From Botryotinia globosa (taxonomy: Eukaryota; Ascomycota; Leotiomycetes; Helotiales; Sclerotiniaceae): a stretch of DNA of 64,000 nucleotides. Below, one piece after another: positions 48,471 to 59,930 of this stretch; position 1 is the stretch's first letter; each line of letters starts with the position of its first letter. Where the stretch lies: assembly GCA_014898425.1 (NCBI GenBank), contig RCSZ01000001.1, forward strand, positions 2,790,001 to 2,854,000, written 5' to 3'. The notes under the pieces are model-generated. The model saw only the letters and a list, made by a program, of their open reading frames with translations, did no database searches and had not been told where the DNA came from. The translations under genes and the position numbers were made by a program.

Positions 48471-50248
48471 ATGATTATATCGATTCAGAGATGGAGGGTC
48501 TTGGTGGTCTGGTGCGGGTTACTGGGCATGGCGTTTGGCGGTCACGACGGGAAGACGGATGGGAGGAGATTTGGGAAGGACACTTATGGGGACAAGAGGA
48601 GCTCGTCGTTATCGCCGCAAATTAACACTTCTCGAGCTGCCGGTGATGAAGTTGAAGGGGATTCATGGTATTATCCTACCACGTGGCCTTCTTTTGAAGA
48701 GAAGCGTACTGTGTCTTTGAATCGGTCCTATACGCCCCGTTTCGAAGTTGGATTGCAAGGACCACAAGACGCAAAATTTCTGGCTTTATGTTACACTACC
48801 AATTTCCAGGCACCAGAATCGGCCAACATATATTATGTTATACCTCTCAAATGTAAGTAATTGGCAAGAGGATATCCGTCTCTATTAAGGCAGGTCTAAT
48901 CAAAATTGCAGACGAATGTCCAAAGGTTGACCCCTCTTGTCAAATCGACCCCCAGAAATCAGGGACGGCGAATTTAGACGTCAATCTATATAATACTAGT
49001 GCAGGCCTCTCTACCTTTACAAAGCCGAACTCAGCTTTCTTTCTGTGTTTCAGCAATGGTAATGATACTGTCGTGGGCTTCCTCTGCGAGTCTTACAGCC
49101 CATACTTCCAGATATTACTCAGCCCCTCGCCTCCTAATCAGAGAAGAGAAGAGACAGCAGATTTAGCAGCAGCCGAATCGTCATCTTTGTCGGCTTTCGC
49201 AAGCTCGTTTGTAGCAGCCATCACAAACTATGCAGCTCCAATGACTCCGCTCTCCGTCACAGCAAGCACGACAATCTTTCTGCCTTCAGGAGGAACAGTA
49301 ATCCCAGCGTCAACAACTGCGCCCAATATACCCATTTCAACATCATATGCATTGACGGTAACGACACCTATATTAACGCCAACTGGTACCGACGGCTTGG
49401 CTAGTGCAACTGGCACCTCTGACTCATCCACCTCCACCTCCAGCTCCTCGAATTCCAGCGGACTCTCCCTAGGCGCCAAAATTGGCATCGCCCTCGGCGC
49501 TATAATCTTTGTCTTCCTCCTCCTTCTAGCCCTCCTTCTCCTCCTCCATCGCCGCCGCAAGAACCCCCCTAAAAACACCTCCCGCACTCCCGAGAATCTC
49601 CTCCTCTCCTCCTCTCTCAAACACAACAACGACTCCAACTCCCTCTTCATCGCCGAAAAACTCGCTCTTACCGATCGTAGCGATACAAACACCCCTCTCA
49701 CATCTCGCGGTGCTGGAATCCTCGGTGGAACATTCGATCACGACGATGATCTCCACCAAGATCTACCCGCGCCCGGAAGTGCCTTTACAGCAAACACACC
49801 TGTACCCATTAGTCCACGTCGCAGCCAAGCAGCCAACACGCTGCGTAGCGAAGTAATAGGAAGTCGCGCCGTGAGCATCGCTTCCGGAATCTCTCGGCCC
49901 GTATCCCCCGTCCACAACAGCGCGGGGAATGTCGTAGATCTCAGTCGAGAAAATAGTCGCGAGCGGATTGGCGATAGGAGTATCTTTGATCAGGAACCGT
50001 ATACGGATAATATAGGCGCAGGCGCAAATAGTTTAGCAGTAAGTATGAATGGGGAGAGAAATGGAAGTCGCACGAATTTAGACGTGCCGAAAGTATATAA
50101 AGGGGCGTTACAGGCGCCTTTCCTCAGCGAACCGGGGATGTCGGCTGAGGAGGTAGCGAGGTTGGAGGAGGAGGAGAGGAGGATTGATGAGGCGATTGCG
50201 GAGGCGGAAGAGGAGAGGAGAAGAGCGAGAGAAGCGAGAGGGAGGTAG
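48471..50248 (+). CDS. Single-pass membrane protein with extracellular Cys domain and Ser-rich stalk
   Basis: Exons 48471-48852 and 48912-50248 (59-nt intron, gtaagt...ttgcag) give 572 aa. The signal peptide is about residues 1-24 (VLVVWCGLLGMAFGG). An extracellular domain at about 25-230 has several Cys (LALCYTT, ECPKVDPSCQ, FFLCFSNGN, FLCESY) and NxS/T sites. A Thr/Ser stalk leads to one transmembrane helix at about 317-340 (GIALGAIIFVFLLLLALLLLL) followed by HRRRK. The 230-residue cytosolic tail is polar and ends in a charged coiled coil (VARLEEEERRIDEAIAEAE). This layout is that of fungal wall-sensor or receptor-like proteins; the extracellular domain is not one I recognise (not WSC). The ATG at 48471 starts the signal peptide. 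Confidence 0.85.
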
Positions 50249-51586
50249 AGATAGAGATTGATGGATTGCCTGGGTAGGAAGTTGGAAGTTTTGGAGTTTT
50301 CGGATCTTTTGCTGGTGGGTAGTTTACATATACACCGTGCTAATATAGTAGGTGTGAGATTGCGATATTGTGTATCGCGATTCTAGTATATCTTGTTATA
50401 TACACTTATTTATTTATTTATAACTATTTGTAGTACGATTACATATACATATTTGATTATTTATCGAATTTTTGTTTTACTCATTGTTTGTATACTGCGG
50501 AGTGCATGGGGGTTTTTTGTTGCAATATACAACTGTACATGTGTATACATATGCACTGAATGGATTTCATTTAATATCCAAAGCAAAATCTCCAATCAAT
50601 TACTTATTCATTGAATCGCGCTAGGACTTTCTGTGATCTGCTCATAGGTTGCTGAAACTGAAATATAATCGGACTATAGAGAACTCGGTGTACATCTCAA
50701 AGACAGACAAATCCTCTGTAGCCAAAGAACCCGAGAAAGGAAAAAAGGAAAAGGAGAGAAGAGAATGAAAGAAGGAAGAGAAGCCGCTACAAAGCTGAAT
50801 GCGGTGGTGAAGACAGAACAGCATGAGTTTAAGAAGGGAATACTATGCATAGGAATTGCTAAGTGAATACAAGCACGAATTGACATTCTTTCCAAAAAGA
50901 CCCCCAAATTCTAAGACCATTTTCTAATATAGTGATATGTTCAAGTCAAACACATATGCACGCCCGCCAAACCAATAGCCAGCAAAATCGAAATATCACC
51001 GACTCACTACCAAAACCGTCCAAAAAGTATAAAATCTCAAGATATCTCTCCAATCATACCAAAGAGTTTTCGTATCACTAGGAGTCACAGCTTCTACATT
51101 CTTGACTCGCGGAGCCTCAATATCCTCATATGAAGGTTCTCAGGATTTCTCTTCGTGAAACTGCTATTTTGGTGGTTGGAACTCCAGATTCGTCTCTTCG
51201 AACGCAGTCTTGGTTCTATGATGCTATATTTTGTTTAATTACACGTGTGATGTTACTCTCGCTAAACGTGTTCCATCATTCTACATTCACCCGAGCCAGA
51301 GGGCGCGTCTGACTTGAATGAGACACCTTGCCAGGCTTGATCTTTGGTCAATACATCATTCTGCACGCGACTCTTCCAATCATAGCGGGTGCTCTTTGCA
51401 GCTTACTGACTGGTTTAGCAGACATTTAATGATCATCATTACAAGAGTCCACATTCTTCGAATAGTATAGTTACAAAAAGCTCTACAGAGATCTATTCTA
51501 CTCTTATTCCCCTTTACTCACAGGCGAAAATTTATTCGCTTACTATGGAAAGCTTCACGGTGCAACCAACCTCGACACTGACTGTT
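50249..51586. other. Intergenic region, nothing recognised
   Basis: 1.3 kb between the membrane-protein gene and the amidase relic. Its first 350 bp are AT-rich 3' flank. No gene or repeat supported. Confidence 0.55.
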
Positions 51587-52126
51587 GATGTGCCACTGCT
51601 ACGGCTAGTGACTTGAAAAGGCTACTATAGGATGGCAAATCAAGTTCGGTCCAGCTTGTGGATTGATACCTGAGCCAAATTGAGAGACACAATCATCGAG
51701 ACCTGAAATTAAATGCAATGATAAGCACAGCACCAAAAATAATCCTACTCGACATTGCCAAATTTCTTGATGATGAGCGTGCTGCTGGGTATATCAGAGG
51801 ACCCCTCCATGGCATTACAATTACCGTGAAGGTCAGCTACCCAACCATAGCGAAGGAACCCACCTAAACAATCCTTAGGACAGCATTTGTACTGATGTGT
51901 CTCTGGGAATGGATACCTCTTGTGGCTAGTATGCTTTAGTAGGTTCTATTGCCCAGCACAAAATCCTGTAGGCACTGTTACTTTGGGCTGCTCTCAGACA
52001 AATGGATGTCCATTTGGACTTACTGTTGTGACTCTGGCTAATGAAGAGCACAAGATATTGCAATTCATGACTGCATGGGATGAATTCACGCCATCACGTT
52101 TACCCCCTCTCCAACTAATGGATTGA
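51587..52126 (+). pseudogene. Relic of an amidase (amidase signature family) gene
   Basis: The N-terminal part reads ATASDLKRLL-stop-DGKSSSVQLVD-stop-YLSQIERHNHRDLKLNAMI, then LDDERAAGYIRGPLHGITITVK. These are the typical first helices and the strand ending in the catalytic Lys of fungal amidases. In-frame stops are TAG at 51628-51630, TGA at 51664-51666 and TAA at 51865-51867. After about 90 unassigned bases the C-terminal end of the same family follows (51955-52126: PVGTVTLGCSQTNGCPFGLTVV ... EEHKILQFMTAWDEF ... LMD-stop). The whole middle, including the Ser-Ser glycine-rich signature, is missing, so the gene is dead by internal deletion plus nonsense changes. The assignment rests on recalled family sequence. 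Confidence 0.8.
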
Positions 52127-52412
52127 AATTCTCCTGAGTACTCTAACATCTTGGCTTAGCTACTGAGCCAGGAAAACATATCCGCCGATAGTCAACCACC
52201 GAAAGTTATGGTCGCTAGGAGAGGATAGGTCTGGTGTTGATGATGTGGGTTGGGTGGGGACGAGTTTAGCCATCTACTTCTAGAGAATACCTATCTGCAT
52301 AACAATTTACATCTAGAGAATTGAGGCAGTAGAAAATGGAAGCCTTTCGCTGGAAAGATTGGGATGAAAAGTCATCAGCAATGGCAAACACGGGTCTGAA
52401 CTGATTGTCCTA

Positions 52413-53523
52413 TCATTCGGGTTCCTGACCCTTCCACTTTTCCCTCATAGCTTCAACGTCAAAGCCGCACAATTCTGCTCTCTTAACTACCTCTCTTGCC
52501 TTTCCTGTGACTGGTGCATCAATCATTTTGTTGTCCAATGTCCACGCTCCTTTCCCCTTCTTCTCCGCCTTTTCATCTGCAATGACTACTCGTACACTCC
52601 ACTCGACTTCTTTCTCTCCAGGTGCAAATGCTTTCTGAACAAGATCCACTTGGGAAGGATGTATACATTGTTTTCCATTAAACCCTAAACCCTTTCCCTG
52701 AAGAGATTCTTCTTTTAAACGAGCTAGTCCCTCACTTCCCCTATATGATGTACACACTAAATCAATGGTCGATGGGATATCAAATGCTCGTGCACAAGTT
52801 GCTATATGACTTCTCGCATATAGGAATTCGTCAAGACTAGGTGTTCGTGTAATGCTTAAATCCAAAGAGAAATCCTCAGCGGCGAATATTAGGCCATGTA
52901 GGTAGGGAGATGCTTGACAGATTGAAGAGAGGTTTATGAGAGATTGTGCGGATTCTATGAGAGCGAGTATTTTGACTGGGTTAGAAGAAGGCGATGGAGT
53001 AGATGGATGTCGTGAGGGAAGGGTATGACGAAGAATATCATTTATGAAGTGAAGATCGGAAGCCGAATTAACTTTGGGTACTACGAGAGTGTCAAGGTGT
53101 TGACTCTTGAGGACCTGAGTGAGATCTTGTAGAGCGAGGCCTGATGAAACGGAATTGATTCGTACAGCCAGTCTATGGTAATAGTGGAATCAGCATATAT
53201 ATTTCCACCTTCTAGAGGACAAAAAGACTTATCAGACATAAAATACATACTCTCCTACATCTTTTGGTCTTTCACCCTTTAGAAAATCCACAATGTTTTT
53301 CCTTGCCATCTCCTTATTCCCCAATGTCACCGAATCCTCCAGATCATACGCAACAGTATCGACCTTTAGTCCTCGGGATTTCTCTAAAAATTTGGGTGAA
53401 GATGAAGGCACTTGTTCGTAGGTTAGCTTCCCATGAGGGAGCTTCCATATATGGTGTTCAGATGGATAGCATACCATAGAGGAGAGCCCTTCGGAGGACA
53501 GAAGCTGCTGCGTTTCGCGACAT
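52413..53523 (-). CDS. HpcH/HpaI aldolase / CitE-like lyase (CLYBL type)
   Basis: TIM-barrel lyase of the citrate lyase beta-like family; human CLYBL cleaves citramalyl-CoA in mitochondria. The exact fungal substrate is unknown. Exons 53475-53523, 53251-53410 and 52413-53172 (introns 64 and 78 nt) give 322 aa. The Arg/Ala-rich start MSRNAAASVLRRALLYVP could serve as mitochondrial presequence and runs into the first barrel strand. Family landmarks are AYDLEDSV (about residue 40), Arg74 in VRINS, metal-ligand Glu143 in LIESAQS, Glu169-Asp170 in FAAEDFS, and GKQCIHPSQ near the C-terminus. All expected acidic ligands are present, so it should be active. It is divergent from TLS1. Confidence 0.92.
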
Positions 53524-54074
53524 TGCTACTTCGAAGGATACAAATCAATTGAAGGTTGAAATAAGTTGACGAACAAAACCCCAAAGACTTTGGAGTGCTA
53601 ATGGAACCTCAATTGATGTTGTACTTCGGGGAGCTTACCCCACAATATACCATTTACTAGCCTTGCTCGCCTGGCCATTTACGGAAATGCAATATAGGTT
53701 GTACCTAGGTAGCTGATTAGGCACTGTACGTATACATATTAGCTCTTTTACTTATCTACCTATGGAAGATACAGCACCAAAAGATGAAAGATTTGGAAAT
53801 AAATGAAACAAGTAAAGTTAATCGTACCTTATTGAAGATTAGAGACAGTAAGGTTCGGGTGGTTATATCATTCAGCTGAGGCTCGGATGTGATCTGCCAA
53901 TGCACAGGGACCCTTTCCCTTACCATGTAGCTAAAGCCTATCAGTAGACGCTAACACAATCAATATCTTATCCATCTCAATCCAAGCTTCATCTTCTTCC
54001 TTCACGTACAAGTTGCTCAACTACAAATACAATACACCACATCGCTGAGCTTATCAACCCTCCAATCACCAATC
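53524..54074. promoter_or_regulatory. Divergent promoter region CitE-like gene / TLS1
   Basis: 551 bp between start codons. AT-rich; the TLS1-proximal part is a C/T-rich leader (CTTCATCTTCTTCCTTCACG). No specific site recognised. Confidence 0.55.
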
Positions 54075-55285
54075 ATGACATCTCCAATTCCAAACCCAGA
54101 CCCAATACCATTATTTCGACCTTCCAAAAAGCGCAAGATTTATAGACAGCGAAATCAAGATGATAGCGACGAGATAAAACCCGCAATCTCCACAAACGCG
54201 CCCGCGCCAACGGCAGCAGCTATACCCACAGAACAAACTTTAGATGAACTCATTGCTTCGAAGTCTATTCCTATCAAAAAAGAGGAGGGAGGTGAAGAAG
54301 GTGGAATGGAAGAAACGCCCCTGAATATATCAGAAATTCTACGTCTGCGAAAACAACGAAAGAAAATTGGAGGGGTGGAGTTCAAAGCCGAATCTAAGAT
54401 TCGAGATGGGAATGACGATGAAGCAGATGGAGATGCGCTGGTGAAATATGAAGATAAGGATGCAGAGGAAACACAACCTGAAGGTGGACTTTCAATGCGA
54501 CGATTTGCGCCGCAGATGGGAGTAGTGGGAAGTGGTGTCGACAAACATATGTAAGTACATTTCGTATTCTTCCCGAGAGAGAACGGCTTGGGTGTAAGTG
54601 CGGTGACTAATAGTATAGGATGGCATATATAGAATCGAAACTCGGACATACATCTCAATCCGTTGATTCTCCATTCACAAACCCTCAAGCAGGAATTTCA
54701 AAGAATGAGACTTCTACAGCTCAATCTAAAGAATCTCAAAGAGCACCTACTACAATGGGTCAAATTCTCGAAATTGATCTAGGAGAAGAATCAAGAGCAA
54801 GAAATGCATATCGAACAGAGATAGCTCGCAGGAAAGCAGCAGGTGAGGTCATCGAACTCGAAGAATCTACACAATCCCTCCCAAAGCCCCGTCTTGGCCG
54901 CGATGGTAAACCCTGGCGTGGTCGCAAAAGAAGAGGAAGCGATGATATTCAACGTGATGCCCTCGTAGATGCTATTCTTCATGAAAATCGTCTCGAGATC
55001 TACGAGCCCGCACCTTCGAGTAAGGAAATGAATCACGCGGCAGGATTGGCCAATGATGAAATGGTCGCAGAATCATTCCGCAAGGATTGGGAAGAAGCTA
55101 GTTCTCATGCATCTTTGCAGAGACAACAACAGATGTCTGAAAAAGCGGCAAAGGACAAGAAGAAAGGGGCTCAGGATAAGACGGAGGAGGAATTGTATAT
55201 GAAAGGACCGAAGTTAGGTGGAAGTAGGAGTGCTAGAGCTGCGATGAGGGAATCGATGTTGAAAGGGAAGGCGGTAAAGAGATAG
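54075..55285 (+). CDS. TLS1: Tls1 / C9orf78 (Hep59) family splicing-associated protein
   Basis: Nuclear protein of the Hep59/C9orf78 family; fission yeast Tls1 works with the spliceosome helicase Brr2 and affects splicing of telomere-factor genes (family knowledge). Exons 54075-54550 and 54619-55285 with a 68-nt intron (gtaagt...tatag) splitting the Met codon of KHMMAYIESKLG; 380 aa. Landmarks are FRPSKKRKIYRQR near the N-terminus, ISEILRLRKQRKKIGGVEF, MRRFAPQMGVVG, the MMAYIESKLG motif at the exon junction, and a basic C-terminal half ending GKAVKR. Much of the rest is charged and likely disordered, as usual. The start lies in a good context (aatcATGACA). Confidence 0.92.
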
Positions 55286-56248
55286 TGATAGATGAGGGGA
55301 TAGATCGACTTAGAAATTGATGGGGAGAGCTTATCAGTTGGGTTACAGCCATTGCTTCGCAGGGTGCGAAGAGGAAAATGGAAGAGGAGAAGAACTTGGT
55401 GTACATTCCCGTAAAGATCATGAACTTGCAAGTGCATCCATCTTTTTGATTAGCATGCTTAGTATTCCTATCTCTGTTCGTAATAGTACACTCTCCAGTC
55501 GTCTGAGTTTATAAATACGAAGAATAATCACATTCATCACCTTTCTTTCTCGAAGAACCATACAGATGCAATTTCAATCACCGAAGGTCTTCTAATCTGC
55601 TGTCTGTTAAACCAAAGAAAACCCCTCTTTGCGATATTTAGATTGATAATTGATACAGTTATCTTTCCTACATACTAGGTACCTTACCTAGATAGTCACC
55701 CATCATAATCCTATACCCAATTACGTTTTCCTCACGTCGCTTTTCTCCCTTCTTCTCGGTTGTTATGTATGGATACCTAGTTAGATAGTTAGATAGTTCG
55801 GTAGTCTCATAGTTCATAAGTATCTATCCACCTAAATAATCCAACCTCCCTCAATCACAATTTTTGCAACAAAAGCATACATCACATCGTATCGCATCGC
55901 GTATTTCAGGGGTGCGAAAGGTGGGAAAGGTGGGAAGGGAATGGAGGGAGGGATGAAGGTGCACCAGTGTAGAGAGATAGATACCTAGATAGATAGGTAG
56001 GTATATATAGAGTGATATGTTAATACACTAGATACCATACCATATCATACGATACGTTTTTATTTTTGATATTTATTTGGTGGTTGATGTATTAGGTATA
56101 TATATTTTTGTTTTGGAGTTTAGAGTGTATGTATGTATGTATGTATGTATGTATAGTATATAATTATATATATATATATATATATAGATTTACAGCAACA
56201 ACATATCCTAATTATATATGAGTTCATAGTTCATAGTTCATAGTTCAT

Positions 56249-56322
56249 AATATAATATAATATAATATAATATAATATAATATAATATAATATAATATAA
56301 TATAATATAATATAATATAATA
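56249..56322. repeat. (AATAT)n pentanucleotide microsatellite
   Basis: About 15 copies, directly preceded by four copies of AGTTCAT (56221-56248). Confidence 0.95.
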
Positions 56323-56445
56323 AATAAAGAGAAGAATTACTCTATTCACTACTTATTTTATTATTTGGTTTTGAAACTATCTATTTGATTTCTTTTTGAA
56401 TGCTGTATTTGTTAATCTATCTATCTACCTAGGTAATCTTACTTA

Positions 56446-56803
56446 AAGCCCGTTTGGATCGATTTTTTAGGCGATATTGGGCTATATTTATTAACAATAT
56501 AGATCTAAATAAATGTTTATTAAATGCGAATATTATTCAATAATTTATATTGATAAAAAAAACAATAAATCGAATACTAATGTTAAACTATAAAGAGTTA
56601 CAAAATGTTGATCAACAAATTTGAAAATTTATATAACAACCTCATCAAATCTCTAATACAATTTTAATCAGCTGTTATTAATATACTATTACTTTACATT
56701 TTATAAACTACAAATTTCAGCCTTATATTTAACAAATTTAGCCTAAATTATTAGTCAACATATTATTTTGTCAACAAATTAAAAAAACGATCCGAACGGG
56801 CCC
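56446..56803. mobile_element. Harbinger/Tourist-type MITE, 358 bp
   Basis: Terminal inverted repeats: the left end AAGCCCGTTTGGATCG and the reverse complement of the right end GGGCCCGTTCGGATCG match at 13 of 16 positions; similarity fades beyond about 22 bp. A TTA target duplication flanks it (56443-56445 and 56804-56806). The interior is AT-rich and non-coding. TTA duplication plus GGGCC-starting ends are typical of PIF/Harbinger elements. The left-end differences are G-to-A and C-to-T, compatible with repeat-induced mutation or drift. Confidence 0.85.
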
Positions 56804-57393
56804 TTAGAGTTATGTAGGTAGATACTTGTTGTGTAGATATTAGAGAGAGATCTTGGGTGGATGATAGTTCTGTGGAAGAATAAGAGGAGGAGGAGGAGAA
56901 GGGAATCGCTATAGGTAGGTAGGTAGGTAGTTAGGTAGGTAGACGTGTGTGCCATCAATCTCGATTTTCAAGATAAACAAAACCTGCTTCAGTAAAATTC
57001 CTGCACAGCTATTTCCCACTCAACAACTAAAGTCAGATGAGATGTGATGAGTATAAATTACTCGTGTATTTTATTTTTGGGTATTCAAACCTATGAGCCT
57101 ATATACCAGCCAGCTACTTAGGTATGCTATACCGACCGACCAAACCAACCTAACTCAAACAATGGTATAAAAGAAACGATAATTAAATACAAAATGTATA
57201 CGTCAGGAGATAAAACGCCGTGGATCCTAATACCTCATAGCGATAGCATGGCTATGGGAGCGACTGTCCATAACCCAATTGTGAATATATTCATTCCCCG
57301 GTTGCAATTCCATAACCAAGTTTTCCGTGTAAATTCCCTTAGCCGAGATATTCATTAGTATATCCATCTCGCCGTGATAAATCGCAACCCAAA

Positions 57394-58572
57394 TCAACAC
57401 ACCTCCTCAATATCTTTCGCTCTAATTTCCTCTATCCTCTCATCACTATTACCACCATTCTCCCCATCCAACCTCTCAATTCTCACTCCCAACCCAAAAA
57501 CATCACCTCCATGGACCAACCTCACGGCCTCTCCACTTCCCAACACCAGAACCTCTGTGCCCATCCCCTTCTTCTCACTAAACTTCTCACTCCTTGGCGA
57601 CACCACACTCTCCACATCTTCCTTCTCCCACTTCTCACTCCTCAAACTCCACGTCGCCATTCCGGTGCTCGTCTTATCGCCATCGTGGGCGGAAATCCAC
57701 GTCTTGGCGCAGAGATTTTGGGCAATTGATACGCCGCCGGGGAAACCGGATATGATGTTTCCACCCAGGTACCAAGGGTTTGAGATACGATCGAAGGGGT
57801 GGAGGAGAGAAGTGAGAGGGAGAGCCGCTTCCGAGACGAGATGCGAGGATGCGTAGGGAGCGAGGGTGTTGTATGTACAGCCGTGCGGAGAGAAGATGAC
57901 AGAGAGAGCGCGCTCGGTAGGGCTAGAGAGGGTAGAGGCGATGGAGTGGGGTGAGGAGGGTGGAGTAGCGTATGCGTTTTCATCTGGATGGGAGAAGGAT
58001 TTTGAGAGAGTGGGTGGTCGATATGTTATCCCAATTGCATTATGCAGGCCTGTAAGATCGTTCTTTTGAGGGAGAAAAGCAACAGTCACTTCACCTGCGA
58101 CCCCGTTGTGAGATTGGGGAGGCACGGGGAATCGAAGGATAGTGTCAGGGCGACGCTGACGAGCATCTTCCCAACGTTTAAGAGGGACGACTTTCGAAGG
58201 AGAGAAATATTTCCACCGTTTGATTGTCTTTGCGGCTCCGGGTTCTGCAAGGATCAATGTCTTGCTTCCATCTGGAGAGAGTTGTTTGAGAGTTTCTTCG
58301 TGGCAATGGTCGGTTTTATCTTGACTGATTATTACCAGATCTGGTTCTGGGAGTTCGGTGAGAGAAGATATGCATGAGGGTGAATTGAGATGAGAGATTG
58401 AGAATTTATGGTGGAAGATTTTAGAAGGGCCAGATATCCATGGATCGAGGAGGATAGTAAAGGAGCTTTCAAGTCGACCAGGTCCGCCTGGAGATGGAGG
58501 AAAGGGGGAGATGGGCGAGAAGGTTAGGAGGAATGATGCATCATTGTTGAGATGCTTAACTGTCAAGGACAT
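57394..58572 (-). CDS. Metallo-beta-lactamase-fold protein lacking two metal ligands
   Basis: Intronless 392-aa protein. It starts MSLTVKHLNNDASFLLTF and has the early LLDPWISGPS strand of the UPF0173/UlaG-like branch of the fold. At the place of the metal motif HxHxDH it reads Gln84-x-Lys86-x-Asp88-His89 (SQDKTDHCHEETL), so the first two His are replaced. A later core strand is WISAHDGDKTSTG at about residue 300, which fits the C-terminal His/Asp block. The middle (about 200-240) is Ser/Pro-rich. Enzyme activity is therefore doubtful or metal use altered. I recognise it as a fungal group without known function. An upstream in-frame TTG exists, but this ATG is the natural start. Confidence 0.8.
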   Translation of the reverse strand: MSLTVKHLNNDASFLLTFSPISPFPPSPGGPGRLESSFTILLDPWISGPSKIFHHKFSISHLNSPSCISSLTELPEPDLVIISQDKTDHCHEETLKQLSPDGSKTLILAEPGAAKTIKRWKYFSPSKVVPLKRWEDARQRRPDTILRFPVPPQSHNGVAGEVTVAFLPQKNDLTGLHNAIGITYRPPTLSKSFSHPDENAYATPPSSPHSIASTLSSPTERALSVIFSPHGCTYNTLAPYASSHLVSEAALPLTSLLHPFDRISNPWYLGGNIISGFPGGVSIAQNLCAKTWISAHDGDKTSTGMATWSLRSEKWEKEDVESVVSPRSEKFSEKKGMGTEVLVLGSGEAVRLVHGGDVFGLGVRIERLDGENGGNSDERIEEIRAKDIEEVC

Positions 58573-59810
58573 CTTCAAATCGAGATATGAGAAGATCGAG
58601 AAAATCTGTCAAACTCATGGTATCCAAAAAGGAAAAGCGAGGGTGAGGCCAAAAGGAGAAAGGAGGACGGCAAGGAGATGTAGATTGACTCGGATTGTAG
58701 GAGTAGATGGGTAGTAACGATTTTTCTGACATGGAAGCAAAGTGGTGAATCAATGAATCAAGTTGAAATTGATAAGTGATTCCACATACTCGTCGAAAGA
58801 CGGGCGCTGAATGGCATATTTAAAAGGGTATAGGAGAAGATCCAATGCGGGAGGGATGATGATGATGTGGAAGTTGTTTATAGAAGCAAAGATTCAAAGC
58901 GGCACATTGTCTAGCAACTCATCAAAATCCCCGTTTGTTCGATGAAAATGGAAGGAATACCCGATAGAGAAATTATTGTACTTGGATCTATCGAACGCCT
59001 ATCATTTTGACCGAACAATACCCTTCTTTTGGAGACGAAAAGTTTACTGAATAGGTTATTATAATCAAGTTGCTCGTTGCGAAAACATACTGTGTATATG
59101 ATATATAATATATCATTGTCCTTGTATCTGTTCAATAAAAGCTCACACTTCATAGCTCTATACCATTTCGTCGCGCTTTGATATCAATATCTCGAAAGTG
59201 GATCATTCTACGGAAGTACCGTACGGCTATAATTAGCCCATTTGGAATATAAGCACCTTCATTTCTCTAAATGGTTAATGATGAACCTGCTTCGGGGACG
59301 TCGATCATTTTTCAAGCAGGATTTGACGAAGAAGGTTTCAGCTGTTGTGGTGAAAAGTGGTAAAAGTGGTAAAGTGGTAACAAAAGTGGTTCCTCTTTCC
59401 TTGTTTCAATAATTGGATTGCCGTTGAGTGGATTTGATTGGTAGGGAAAGGGATGAAAGATCTATTGAAGGAACGATACGCGAGCTACGAGCTACGAGCT
59501 TTGAAGTTTGAAGACTTGAAGTCAGTCGGAATGTTTTCGTGAGTACGATACGATACGATACGATACGATACGATACGTATACACTTTCGAGCTGCTATCA
59601 CAGACACTTACCTACCTATCCATGTATACAATGGATCAGCCTCATGATGAAGATCCAACCAAGTCTTAGCACATTTGCAAATCCTCATGAATGGGAGTGA
59701 GGATAGAATGTCAATGTTGGATCTTATATAATGCGAAGAAGAGAATGTGAAGATGGGAATGGAGGGGGAGTGCAATTCAAGTGGTTCAATTATGATAGAT
59801 ATGATTCATC

Positions 59811-59853
59811 ATGAGGGCAAGCCCCCAAACCCCCATAGCTCGCTGCGCTCGAA
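59811..59853 (-). repeat. Dispersed repeat block A, copy 3
   Basis: Reverse complement of the motif at 6602-6644 with only one or two differences, including the CGAGCGCAGCGAGC palindrome-like start. Confidence 0.85.
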
Positions 59854-59886
59854 GATTTTCACTGTGGAAGATTCTCTAGTTAATTA

Positions 59887-59930
59887 GTCGGCCTCCACGG
59901 CAGTGGCTCCCAGGGGGCCAGCGGAGCATC
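59887..59930 (-). repeat. Dispersed repeat block B, copy 2
   Basis: On the minus strand CTCCGCTGGCC, a short C/G run, then GGGAGCCACTGCCGTGGAGGC; related to 946-985. On the minus strand it precedes block A, whereas at 879-985 it follows block A. Confidence 0.6.

Larger units (their letters stand above)
55286..57393. other. 2.1-kb convergent region with microsatellites and a MITE
   Basis: Tail-to-tail spacer of TLS1 and the metallo-beta-lactamase-fold gene. It contains (GTAT)n at 56127-56154, (TA)n at 56165-56186, four AGTTCAT copies at 56221-56248, (AATAT)n at 56249-56322, the MITE at 56446-56803, and GGTA units at 56912-56941. No gene. Confidence 0.7.

Noticed and set aside
49228..49701. 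157-codon minus-strand frame inside the membrane-protein gene
   Set aside because: Antisense shadow of the Ser/Thr stalk and Leu-rich helix.
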